From the NCBI GenBank assembly GCA_020637335.1, contig JACJWC010000017.1:1-64000 (forward strand): a stretch of 64,000 bases of DNA, written 5' to 3'. Each line of letters starts with the position of its first letter. Position 1 is the first letter of the stretch. The notes under the pieces are model-generated. The model did not search any database. It saw only the letters and a list, made by a program, of their open reading frames with translations, and was not told the DNA's origin. Made by a program: the position numbers and the translations under genes. The DNA comes from Acidobacteriota bacterium. Its GTDB lineage: Bacteria > Acidobacteriota > Holophagae > Acanthopleuribacterales > Acanthopleuribacteraceae. Below, in pieces: positions 34,195-41,727 of this stretch.

Positions 34195-35617
34195 AGTCGT
34201 CCGCTCCAGGATTCATGTTGGATTGTAATGTTGCTAATTGGGCGCGTTGCTCGGGTTCACGGTAAAAGAGGTTGAAGGTATCGAAGGGGATCATTTGGCC
34301 GTCTTCCCCGGCAATGTGGACACAGGATTTTTTGGCCGTGCGTACCTCAAAACTGTCTGCATCCAGAAACTGCATGATCAGAACACGAAACACGTTTTCG
34401 TATTTCAGCGCAGCCGGTTTTGGCACCAAGGGCAAGCAACACAGTAACGCCTTAAACGTCGATACCTGGCGGCTTTCGCCTGCGCCGGTTGAGAACAGGT
34501 TGGCCAAACCATTGACCAGTTCCGGATCGCGTTCGAAGGTAATGCTGTTCGGTCGGCGCATGACCAGGTCGAGCGGATCGACCCACTTGCTGATTGGGTG
34601 GAGCTGATTGTTTTTCTTTAAGCCATAAGCCATGGCCAGGCAGTCGGGATTGCACGGCACGGGGATCAGGTCCTGTTGGCCAAAATGGGTTTGCTGTTCC
34701 AGAATTCGCCGTCTGACTTCGCTCAAGGTCAGCCGATTTTCAGTAGCCGCGTAGTTTTGGGTACGGCCAGCCGCCTGAATGGGTTGGAAGGTCACCCCGC
34801 GTACACACGGTTGTTGCAGCGCAAAATCGATGATGGCACCGCACTGATCGTCATTGAGCCCTTTCTTGAGGGTGACGACCAGCGTGGTGGAGAGGTTGCG
34901 TTGGTTCAGGTGTTCAAGCGCCTTCAGCTTGGTTTTGAGCAGGTTGGCCCCGCGCAAGGTCCGGTAATCCTCTTCGCGCAATCCATCAAATTGGAGGTAG
35001 AGCTCAAAGCCGGGCATGTAGCTGGCCAGCCGTTCGGCAAAGGCGGCATCCTGCGCGATTTTGAGACCGTTGGTATTAAGCATCAGGTGGCGGATCGGCA
35101 GCGTCTTGGCATAATCCAGCACCGCAAATAAATCCGCATGCAAGGTCGGCTCACCGCCAGAAAGTTGGACCACATCCGGCTCGCCCTCGTGACGCACGAC
35201 CTGGTCGAGCAAATCTTTGATCTGCTGCAGACTGCGGCTGGTTTGGCGCTGGGTTCCGCTGCCGGCATAACAGATCGGACAATCCAAATTGCAGCGGTCG
35301 GTGAGTTCGACCAGGGTCAAACAACTGTGCTGCATGTGGTCCGCACACAGACCACAATCGTAAGGACACCCAAAACGGACAGGGGAATGGAAGCGTTCCG
35401 GCATTTCTGGCTGGGTAATAAACCGTTCGCGTACCAGGCGAAAATAGTCGATGTCGTCGCTGATCAGGACTTTCTGCTGGCCGTGGCTCACACAGAATTT
35501 GTGCATCCATACCTTTTCGTCCTGAAACACAATTTTGGCTTCGGCTTTGGCCAAACAAGTTGAACACAGACCAATCGTGGTGTCGTAAAAGGCGAATGGA
35601 CGGGTTTTGCGGCTCAT
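34178..35617 (-). CDS. Radical SAM protein of the tetraether-lipid-synthase (Tes/MJ0619) type
   Basis: This 479-residue enzyme has an N-terminal metal-binding module with Cys18/Cys21 (GLCSTC) and Cys42/His45 (FCVSHG). A second cluster motif is CPYDCGLC (84-91) plus Cys99. The radical SAM CxxxCxxC is at 109-116 (CNLDCPIC), followed by LSGGEPTL and a further cysteine pair in PVPCNPDC. This combination is characteristic of the Tes family, which in archaea joins two lipid tails by radical C-C coupling. In bacteria, relatives are proposed to make membrane-spanning lipids, but substrates differ. ATG 35617 has AAGGAGA upstream and overlaps the Lgt-like gene by four bases; the frame extends upstream without support. 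Confidence 0.85.
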   Translation of the reverse strand: MSRKTRPFAFYDTTIGLCSTCLAKAEAKIVFQDEKVWMHKFCVSHGQQKVLISDDIDYFRLVRERFITQPEMPERFHSPVRFGCPYDCGLCADHMQHSCLTLVELTDRCNLDCPICYAGSGTQRQTSRSLQQIKDLLDQVVRHEGEPDVVQLSGGEPTLHADLFAVLDYAKTLPIRHLMLNTNGLKIAQDAAFAERLASYMPGFELYLQFDGLREEDYRTLRGANLLKTKLKALEHLNQRNLSTTLVVTLKKGLNDDQCGAIIDFALQQPCVRGVTFQPIQAAGRTQNYAATENRLTLSEVRRRILEQQTHFGQQDLIPVPCNPDCLAMAYGLKKNNQLHPISKWVDPLDLVMRRPNSITFERDPELVNGLANLFSTGAGESRQVSTFKALLCCLPLVPKPAALKYENVFRVLIMQFLDADSFEVRTAKKSCVHIAGEDGQMIPFDTFNLFYREPEQRAQLATLQSNMNPGADDYGRPV

Positions 35618-36378
35618 CGCGCGTCTCCTTGGGCGGGTGAAACAGTTTGGACGGACCGAATCAGGCGCCAGCCGATAAAAGCAGAAGCCAGAAGCGCGAC
35701 CCATTGGATGGCACTGAGCCCGGCATAGGAAAAAGGGATCGGTTGAATGAAACCCACGACAAAACGCCAGCTCAGATAGCCCAACATAAAAATGCGGAAG
35801 CGCCGACCTGCTGGCAAGGGTTTGATCCAACGCGTCATACCGAATAGTTGGGCAACAATCAAGATCTCGTAGAGGGCAGTTGGGTGGCGTAATATTCCAT
35901 CGCCAAAGTCGACACCCCAGCCCAATTGAGTGGGCGAACCGGTTGTCGCATCGGGTAGGCCCAGGCAGAAACAGCCCATGCGGCCCAGCATCAAACCGAG
36001 AGTCATGCCGGGCAAAAACCCGTCACCGGTCGATTGCACAATGCCCATTTGGCGTTTGGCCCATTCAATGGCCAACCATCCGCCCAAGAACCCACCTACC
36101 ACGGTTTTTCCACCTAGCCACGCGATGGGGCCCTGCCCAAGAACAGCGGGATGTTGGGCCATGAACAGGAGCTTGGCGCCCAGAAGCGCGCCCAACAAGG
36201 CCGCAAAAACCAGTCCGCTTGGCAATTGGGATTTGGCCTGGCGTCGGCCCAGCCAAAGTGCCAAGCCGAGCAAATAGGCCAAACCCTCAAAGCCCAAGTG
36301 CAGGGTTCGGCCGAGGTGTTCCGGGATGCGTAAATGAAGTACGGCGCCAGACGTCCAGGAGTAGAGGGGATCGCTCAT
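35614..36378 (-). CDS. Lgt-like prolipoprotein diacylglyceryl transferase paralogue
   Basis: This 254-residue inner-membrane protein has about seven hydrophobic segments. It keeps family landmarks: GRMGCFCLGLPDATTG in place of the Lgt signature, HPTALYE, and an Arg in WRFVVGFIQP near the position of the second essential Arg. The segment expected to hold the catalytic His (usually HGG) reads GGKTVVGGFLGG, so the His is absent. It is therefore probably a paralogue with another acyl or lipid substrate, not the housekeeping Lgt. It is translationally coupled to the Tes-like radical SAM gene (ATGA overlap), a strong hint of joint lipid chemistry. The ribosome site of this gene is weak. Confidence 0.82.
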   Translation of the reverse strand: MSDPLYSWTSGAVLHLRIPEHLGRTLHLGFEGLAYLLGLALWLGRRQAKSQLPSGLVFAALLGALLGAKLLFMAQHPAVLGQGPIAWLGGKTVVGGFLGGWLAIEWAKRQMGIVQSTGDGFLPGMTLGLMLGRMGCFCLGLPDATTGSPTQLGWGVDFGDGILRHPTALYEILIVAQLFGMTRWIKPLPAGRRFRIFMLGYLSWRFVVGFIQPIPFSYAGLSAIQWVALLASAFIGWRLIRSVQTVSPAQGDAR

Positions 36379-36397
36379 GGTGCCGAGTCGTCAGACG

Positions 36398-36787
36398 CTA
36401 GGGGCAATCTTGCTGGTGGAAATCGAGGGACATGACAAAATCGAAATTTTTGTCGACGACGAAGTAGCGCAGACCCACGTCGTAATGGGTCAGAATCTTT
36501 TTGAGTTGGGCATTGCGACACAGGTTTTCGCCCAGAACCTTGTTGGCATAGTCACGCGATCGGTCCAAATCCAGATCCGCCAAACGCCATTTGCCGAGTT
36601 GGGTATTGAATTGGATCATGCCGACTTTGGCCTCCATATCCAGATACGTGACCTCACCGACCGTGAAGGGGAATTCCGTGTTGGTTTTGGCCACGTATTC
36701 CTCCAATGCCATCTCCAAACTGGGCGCTTGAGATTCACCACAGCTCATCAGCGCTACACAGCCAAAAAAAATCAAAATTCGACGCAT
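36398..36787 (-). CDS. Small lipoprotein of unknown function
   Basis: This 129-residue protein has a lipoprotein signal (MRRILIFFGCVALMSC, lipobox LMSC) and a soluble domain of about 110 residues. It has two further cysteines (ENLCRN and QQDCP) that could form a disulfide. No family is recognised. GGTGGAG precedes ATG 36787. It is the first gene after a near-consensus promoter and lies 19 bp upstream of the Lgt-like gene, so it leads the probable operon that runs to 30844. Confidence 0.78.
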   Translation of the reverse strand: MRRILIFFGCVALMSCGESQAPSLEMALEEYVAKTNTEFPFTVGEVTYLDMEAKVGMIQFNTQLGKWRLADLDLDRSRDYANKVLGENLCRNAQLKKILTHYDVGLRYFVVDKNFDFVMSLDFHQQDCP

Positions 36788-36837
36788 AACTCCACCTTGA
36801 TCTGTTAGTTCGAAAAATACGCGAGTAGAAAGATGTG

Positions 36838-36867
36838 ATTATAGTAGAAAATTGGAAAAATTGGCAA
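36838..36867 (-). promoter_or_regulatory. Sigma-70-like promoter of the lipoprotein/Lgt-like/radical SAM block
   Basis: On the - strand TTGCCA (36867-36862) and a perfect TATAAT (36843-36838) are separated by 18 bp. Initiation near 36831 gives a leader of about 44 nt before the ATG at 36787. No comparable promoter is obvious within the nine-gene block downstream, though internal ECF-dependent promoters are possible. Confidence 0.7.
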
Positions 36868-36898
36868 AAGGCTAGTGCGTTGGTTTTTTTGATGCGGG

Positions 36899-38437
36899 TC
36901 AAACAAGCTCGTCTTCGCTATCGATTTCCTCGGCATCCAGCGCTTTCAAGTCGCTTGCTGAAAAGAACCGACCCAGCGCTTGGCGGATGGGGACCAACGC
37001 GGCAATAAAAACGGGAAACAAAAGGCCGAGCGGCGATACCTTGAGCAACCACAGAATGCCCAGGCAGACCGATTGGATGAAGGTGTAGGCGTGCATCTTC
37101 CGCGCGGCAACTTTGCGGATGTAATGTGCTTTTGGGTACAGGGCTGGATCCATCACCCACAGTTTCATGCGGTCAAAGAATTGGTTGCCGTGCAATGTTG
37201 CCAGACCCATGAACAGGAAAAGACCGTATAAAACGGGCAGCGGAATATGGGCGATCCAATTGAGCAACAAAAGAGAGCCGCCGATCAAGAGGTGGACGAG
37301 TAGCGCAGAAACTCGATTCTCGCGAACGGAGACAATCGTTTCGGTATGGCTGGACGGGTCGATTTGGGTTTCGGCCAGGGATCGGACATGGTTGAGCGAA
37401 TGGACCGTTGCAGCCACGACCCAGGGTAAACCGAAAAGCGAACCGGCTAGGGTTAAGATCCCGACCACGCCCAAATCCAAATGGTAGCCGGAACCTTTTT
37501 TCAGACGGTTGTGCGGGGCGTTCACCAAGCGAGTTGTGATGTTCTGGTCGAGAAAGAGCAGGATGGTGGCCAAAAGCGCCGGCAGAATTGCAGCGAACGG
37601 CACCCAATTCGGTACCTCGCCCAGTCCAATCAACCAAGTGCGGGAAATGGTGGGTACGATGTGTTCCGGCACAACGGGCGCTTCCAAATGAATCCCCGGA
37701 AAGAGCAACGTGCCGATGGTCATCAAGCTGATGGCAATGGCGGGCCCAAAATCTGCCAGAAAAATGCGTACCTTGAAGCGCAGGTAGGGTGTGCGTCCAA
37801 ACCCTTTCAGGTTCCGCGCGATCTGGTAGGTTCCGAGTCCAACGATCAGGGCCAGGAATGCTGCATTGCTCACCGGTCGCTGCTGGATCAGAGGGCCGAG
37901 CAAGTGGTTCAACGCCTCGTAAATGAAAATAAGCGCAATTAAGGCCGAAAAAATTTCATCGGTGAAGCGGGTGAAATAGCGCATCAGAAACGATAAATCG
38001 AAGAGCGCACACAGGATGAGGAACACGCCGCTCCAGATCCCAACCCAAGCGTATACGGGCAAAAAGGGCAGGTGCATTTGCTGACAGGTTTGGTAGAGCA
38101 GGGCCGTGAACACCACAATCGGACCGGTTCCACCCAATAAGGTGAGCGGTTGACCGGAAAACAAGGCATAGGCGACGCCGCCTGCGGCCGTCATGATCAA
38201 CATTTCGACGATTCCGATCTGGCCGCCTGTCATGGCGCCGGTCAACGCACCAAAGGCGATGGCATTGGCCAGACACGCAAAAAAGAGGAAGAAGGCTGAT
38301 GCAGCAATCTTGGCATGCAAGCCCTCGCGAAAATCGGCAGCGAAATGTGGCCACCTGCGTTTCAGGTCCTGGCCTAAACCTCCGCCCATACGACCTGTAA
38401 ATTGCATGCCCTCAGGCGCTTGCGTCGAAAGTTTCAT
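36899..38437 (-). CDS. SLC4-type bicarbonate/anion transporter homologue
   Basis: This 512-residue inner-membrane protein has 12-14 spans and the inverted-repeat fold of the anion-exchanger superfamily. The first half has FACLANAIAFGALTGAMTGG and FSGQPLTLLGGTGPIVVFT, which match the SLC4 substrate-site region closely. A later segment, GVVGILTLAGSLFGLPW, matches the second repeat. Eukaryotic members move bicarbonate, chloride or borate; a few bacterial homologues exist and are little studied. It has a short acidic C-terminal tail. The start is ATG 38437 with TGAGG upstream. It diverges from the PP2C gene and ends about 110 bp upstream of the lipoprotein operon, which is read in the same direction. 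Confidence 0.87.
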   Translation of the reverse strand: MKLSTQAPEGMQFTGRMGGGLGQDLKRRWPHFAADFREGLHAKIAASAFFLFFACLANAIAFGALTGAMTGGQIGIVEMLIMTAAGGVAYALFSGQPLTLLGGTGPIVVFTALLYQTCQQMHLPFLPVYAWVGIWSGVFLILCALFDLSFLMRYFTRFTDEIFSALIALIFIYEALNHLLGPLIQQRPVSNAAFLALIVGLGTYQIARNLKGFGRTPYLRFKVRIFLADFGPAIAISLMTIGTLLFPGIHLEAPVVPEHIVPTISRTWLIGLGEVPNWVPFAAILPALLATILLFLDQNITTRLVNAPHNRLKKGSGYHLDLGVVGILTLAGSLFGLPWVVAATVHSLNHVRSLAETQIDPSSHTETIVSVRENRVSALLVHLLIGGSLLLLNWIAHIPLPVLYGLFLFMGLATLHGNQFFDRMKLWVMDPALYPKAHYIRKVAARKMHAYTFIQSVCLGILWLLKVSPLGLLFPVFIAALVPIRQALGRFFSASDLKALDAEEIDSEDELV

Positions 38438-38663
38438 AAAGGCCTCACTTGAGCCGGACGCGTTGATGGGAAAACGTGATCAGGCTCAAGCTTAGTCAGG
38501 TATTTGCCCGAATCGCAAGCGTTTGCTTAGAATGGGTTAAGCGAAAAGCTTCGCGATACGATAAAAAGGAGAAGTGGGAATCAAAGACCTGTTCATCCGC
38601 GAATAAACTGGTTATGATACTTACATCTCACTTGCCAAGCTGCCGTTCCGGCAAATATCAGTC

Positions 38664-39596
38664 ATGAGAGCAAACGTGCCTGCAGACAAGCCTACCGTCG
38701 AGATTTTAGGTATAACCGATGTCGGTTGTGTTCGCAGTACCAACGAGGACTGCTTTATTATTCAACCGCTCACCCAGGAGAAATCCGATCTGAACAGCGG
38801 TTCCTTCGCCCACCTCACCGAACAGGGCGATCTGTTCCTGGCCGTTTCCGATGGTATGGGTGGTGCCGCCGCCGGCGAAGTGGCTAGCAGTACGGCTCTG
38901 ACCTCCATGCGTGACCATGTCATGAGCCAGTTGGATACGATTGGCAAGGCCAATATCGATGGTTTAGTTGAATTGGTGGAGCAAGGGATTCAAAAAGCCA
39001 ACCAAGAAATTTACCTGGCCGCCCAATCCAACAAGAATCAAAAAGGCATGGGTGCCACGATTACCGCACTGTTCCTGCGCAAAGATACGGCTTATCTGTT
39101 TCAGATCGGCGATTCACGGGCGTACCTGATGCGCAATGGCAACTTGGTGCGCATCACACGCGATCAAAGTTTTGTCGGTCACCTGGTCGAGATGGGCACG
39201 ATTACAGAAGAACAGGCCGCACGTCATCCGCAACGCAATGTGATTTTGCAGGCGTTGGGTTCCAACGAAAAGCTCAAGGTCGATATTTCGTTTATCCCGC
39301 TGTGTGCCAACGATTTCCTATTGTTGTGTACCGATGGTCTTTATTCGGAGATTCAGGCCAGCGAGTTGGAGCGCATGGTGACCAACGGGGTCGGCAAGCT
39401 GGAGATGAACACGCTCCTCCAGAATCTGGTGGATCGGGCCAAGGACGCGGGTGGCCACGATAACATTACTGTCATCGGCTTGAACTGCAACGATCAGTTC
39501 CCACAAGCGGAACCGGGCGAACGTCCGCGCTTCATGGCCTTCCCCTTCCTCAACGAAGACAACCCCTTCAGCCGCATTTTCCAAATCCAAAATTAG
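38664..39596 (+). CDS. PP2C-type serine/threonine protein phosphatase
   Basis: This 310-residue cytosolic phosphatase needs Mn or Mg. The metal-binding motifs are all present: STNEDC near the N-terminus, VSDGMGG, IGDSRAYL, CTDGL and GGHDNITVI. It resembles the Stp1/PrpC group that counteracts Hanks-type kinases. No partner kinase gene is adjacent; the FHA-containing protein near 53-54 kb is one protein in the window with a phospho-Thr-binding fold. The ribosome site before ATG 38664 is weak. Confidence 0.93.
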   Translation: MRANVPADKPTVEILGITDVGCVRSTNEDCFIIQPLTQEKSDLNSGSFAHLTEQGDLFLAVSDGMGGAAAGEVASSTALTSMRDHVMSQLDTIGKANIDGLVELVEQGIQKANQEIYLAAQSNKNQKGMGATITALFLRKDTAYLFQIGDSRAYLMRNGNLVRITRDQSFVGHLVEMGTITEEQAARHPQRNVILQALGSNEKLKVDISFIPLCANDFLLLCTDGLYSEIQASELERMVTNGVGKLEMNTLLQNLVDRAKDAGGHDNITVIGLNCNDQFPQAEPGERPRFMAFPFLNEDNPFSRIFQIQN

Positions 39597-39659
39597 ACGC
39601 GCCAGGACAACGCATAAACCCTTTGGTTTTGAGGGGCGTTGAAATGTCGGGGGTTGCCG

Positions 39660-39968
39660 ATGAGATGGTTTTGGAAAGGCATGTTTTGCCCGCATTGCCA
39701 TAAACTTTCGATGTCCCGCTATTTCATGCTTCAATTTTTTTCTTCATTGAGATGTGGCAATTGTAGTTCCCTACTTACTCTTGTCCCAAGATCTGATGGG
39801 TTGGCTTCAATAGTGTTAGGTGTTTGGCCACATGGCCTAATCGTGGTGTGGATCATTTCGCCTCGCTTTTGGTTGGGCTGGGTTTGCGCTGGAATTGGAT
39901 TTTTTATCTTTGGCAATAAACTTGAAATTGAGCAAGTTCTCCCCCGAATCAAAATCAAATGGCCATAG
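39660..39968 (+). CDS. Small zinc-ribbon membrane protein
   Basis: This protein of about 102 residues begins with a zinc ribbon (FCPHCHK and RCGNC), followed by two hydrophobic segments (GVWPHGLIVVWIISPRFWLGW, quoted in part as LIVVWIISPRFWLGW, and VCAGIGFFIFG) and a basic end. GGGGG lies about six bases before ATG 39660; a TTG seven codons earlier is possible. The function is unknown. Similar short zinc-ribbon/TM proteins occur widely in bacteria. Confidence 0.65.
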   Translation: MRWFWKGMFCPHCHKLSMSRYFMLQFFSSLRCGNCSSLLTLVPRSDGLASIVLGVWPHGLIVVWIISPRFWLGWVCAGIGFFIFGNKLEIEQVLPRIKIKWP

Positions 39969-40230
39969 AGCGGTATGAAAGTGGCGGATGGAAACGGCTC
40001 CACGAGATTGCGCCAAAACTTTTATCAAAGTCCGCATCCGCCAGGGCCCGAAGGGAGCCGCACAATAGCGGCCCACAATGATGCGCGCGTTAGCGAGCCA
40101 CTGGGGGGAAGCCACGAGAAACAAAAAAGCTGCGTCAGATCGATCTCGCGGTTGCAAAATTCCCGAATCAATGGTGCGAAAACGAAGGCTGTATCAGCTT
40201 CTAAAAACGTTTGAGATCACTTAACTTGTG

Positions 40231-40331
40231 TTCAACCCCGTCGGGGTTGAACGTCGTTGCTGTCCTTAATCCCCCAGTCGGTCGCTGCGCTCCCTTACTG
40301 GGGGCCTCTATTCTTAAAACCCTTCGGGTTT
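40231..40331. repeat. Cluster of three hairpins upstream of vapBC
   Basis: Three successive palindromes are seen: TTCAACCCC/GGGGTTGAA (40231-40251, 3-base loop), CCCCCAGT/ACTGGGGG (40271-40304, 18-base loop) and AAACCC/GGGTTT (40317-40331), the last followed by GCTTTTT. They look like REP-type elements; the last may act as a terminator. They lie in a 459-bp gap (39969-40427) otherwise lacking a gene. Confidence 0.7.
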
Positions 40332-40360
40332 GCTTTTTACCGTATGTTGAAAGGTTTGGA

Positions 40361-40382
40361 GGTATATACCTTGATATATGCC
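40361..40382. promoter_or_regulatory. Candidate VapBC operator
   Basis: A perfect palindrome GGTATATACC (40361-40370) is followed two bases later by a related half, GATATATGCC (40373-40382). It lies about 50 bp upstream of vapB. Toxin-antitoxin complexes usually bind such palindromes to repress their own promoter. Binding is inferred. Confidence 0.45.
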
Positions 40383-40427
40383 ATGGTGGGTGTTTATATT
40401 TGTATTTGATGGATACGGAGGTCGACT

Positions 40428-40688
40428 ATGGCTCAAACGGCAAAATTGTTTATAAATGGACGAAGCCAGGCGGTTCGCTTGCCTGCGGCTTTTCGTTTTG
40501 AAGGCAGTGAAGTGTTCATTCGTCGCGACGAGGAGACGGGGGATGTCATCCTTTCTAAAAAACCAAACGATTGGGCTGGTTTTTTTGCTGTCTTGGAAAA
40601 AGCGAATTTGCCGAACGATTTCCTGGATGCCCATGATCGAGATCAAGGTGAGCAAGCACGGGACCCCTTTTCTGGTTGGCAGGAATGA
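40428..40688 (+). CDS. vapB: VapB-type antitoxin
   Basis: This 86-residue protein has an N-terminal AbrB/SpoVT-type DNA-binding domain ([20 protein letters not shown]) and a C-terminal flexible segment that would wrap the toxin. GGAGG lies six bases upstream. The stop codon overlaps the vapC start (ATGA). The complex should neutralise VapC and autorepress through the palindrome upstream. Confidence 0.93.
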   Translation: MAQTAKLFINGRSQAVRLPAAFRFEGSEVFIRRDEETGDVILSKKPNDWAGFFAVLEKANLPNDFLDAHDRDQGEQARDPFSGWQE

Positions 40689-41080
40689 GTCTTTATCTGC
40701 TAGACACCAATACGGTCAGCCTCTTAATTCGTGGCAACGCAAATATGGCCAAGCGAATCCAATCCATTCCAATGGCCCAGTTAAGCATTTCCTCCATTAC
40801 GATGGGTGAACTCTATTTTGGATTGGCTAAACGCCCGCAGGCTGAACAGCTCCAGCGCGCAGTGATGGAATTCTTAAAAAGAGTAACAGTCTTTGCCTGG
40901 GATGAGCTGGCAGCAAAAGTATATGGGTCTCTTCGTGCGGAACTGCAAAAGACAGGCAAGGTTTTGGCACCGCTCGATATGTTGATTGCCGCCCATGCAA
41001 AAGCCCTAAACGCCATTTTGGTCAGCAACGATCAGGCGTTTAATCAGGTAGCACAATTACAGGTGGAAGACTGGAAATGA
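40685..41080 (+). CDS. vapC: VapC-type PIN-domain toxin ribonuclease
   Basis: This 131-residue PIN-domain RNase has acidic active-site residues Asp7 (LLDTNTVS), Glu42 (ITMGELYFG) and Asp98 ([11 protein letters not shown]), plus Asn115-Asp116 (VSNDQAF). Family members cleave tRNA or rRNA when freed from VapB. ATG 40685 overlaps the vapB stop by four bases; a TTG nine bases earlier is less likely. A strong terminator follows at 41153. Confidence 0.94.
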   Translation: MSLYLLDTNTVSLLIRGNANMAKRIQSIPMAQLSISSITMGELYFGLAKRPQAEQLQRAVMEFLKRVTVFAWDELAAKVYGSLRAELQKTGKVLAPLDMLIAAHAKALNAILVSNDQAFNQVAQLQVEDWK

Positions 41081-41152
41081 TTCGAGATTGTGCTTTGGCA
41101 CATTACGAAAAGTGTTGGGGCATTAAAGGAATTAGCATTGAATTTCTCAAAG

Positions 41153-41187
41153 GGCCGGTTGACAAGTTACCGGCCGGGTTTTTTTTC
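41153..41187 (+). terminator. Rho-independent terminator of vapBC
   Basis: GGCCGGT (41153-41159) pairs with ACCGGCC (41169-41175) around a nine-base loop and is followed by GGG and eight or more T residues. Confidence 0.85.
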
Positions 41188-41255
41188 ATCATACGGATGT
41201 TGCGTGTTAGTAAAACGTTCAGCTAAGGGGAAACGGCGGGTTAACGTTTTGGAGT

Positions 41256-41273
41256 GCGCCCAGGCCTGGGCGC
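41256..41273. repeat. Perfect 18-bp palindrome
   Basis: GCGCCCAGGCCTGGGCGC is its own reverse complement and is followed by TTTT. It lies in a 647-bp gap without a gene (41081-41727), which also holds the vapBC terminator and two repeat segments. Confidence 0.8.
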
Positions 41274-41373
41274 TTTTGAGCCACCTTTGGCATTTTTGAC
41301 ATGCAAATTTCAATAGCAGGGCGGTTCAATAAGGGACGTTCCCGCACTCGCAAAGCATAAAAATCAGAAAAAA

Positions 41374-41446
41374 GCCTTCGTGTCCTCGCGCTTTCGTGTG
41401 AGCCAAAACCAACCCTTTGCGTTCTTTGCGCATTCTCGTGAAAAGC
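41374..41446 (-). repeat. Copy of the CACGAAGGCGCAAAG-type dispersed motif
   Basis: Read on the - strand this segment has the alternating pattern CACGAGAATGCGCAAAGAAC, then GCTCACACGAAAGCG and GGACACGAAGGC. It is similar in style to 23391-23416 and 23629-23655. Shorter traces are at 41601-41625 and 43370-43396. Confidence 0.6.
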
Positions 41447-41452
41447 CCAATC

Positions 41453-41569
41453 ACGCGCCTTCAGCGCTTCCCGTGTTTCAGGTCGCGGTCACCAGGGTTG
41501 CGCTGAAGGGATTCGTGCCTCATCCTTTCAGCTCCACCCTTCACTAATCTTTCCCAGGCCGTTGGCCTG
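41453..41569. repeat. Dispersed repeat copy 2, uninterrupted
   Basis: This copy aligns with 28213-28317 joined to 30570-30582. Because TTCCCA and GGCCGTTGGCCTG are contiguous here (junction 41556/41557), it shows the pre-insertion state of the group II intron target. Confidence 0.87.
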
Positions 41570-41727
41570 CGGCATGATGTTTCAGGTGTGTGTATCAACG
41601 CTCTGTGTCTTCGTGTCTGTGCCTGTCCCGTGCTTGGTGGAATGCCAGCTGAGGGTTAGATTTGCTGGCTTGACCTGGTCTAGTCCTTGACGCACAATGG
41701 ATTTATCCCTTTCCAATTGGAGTTGCC

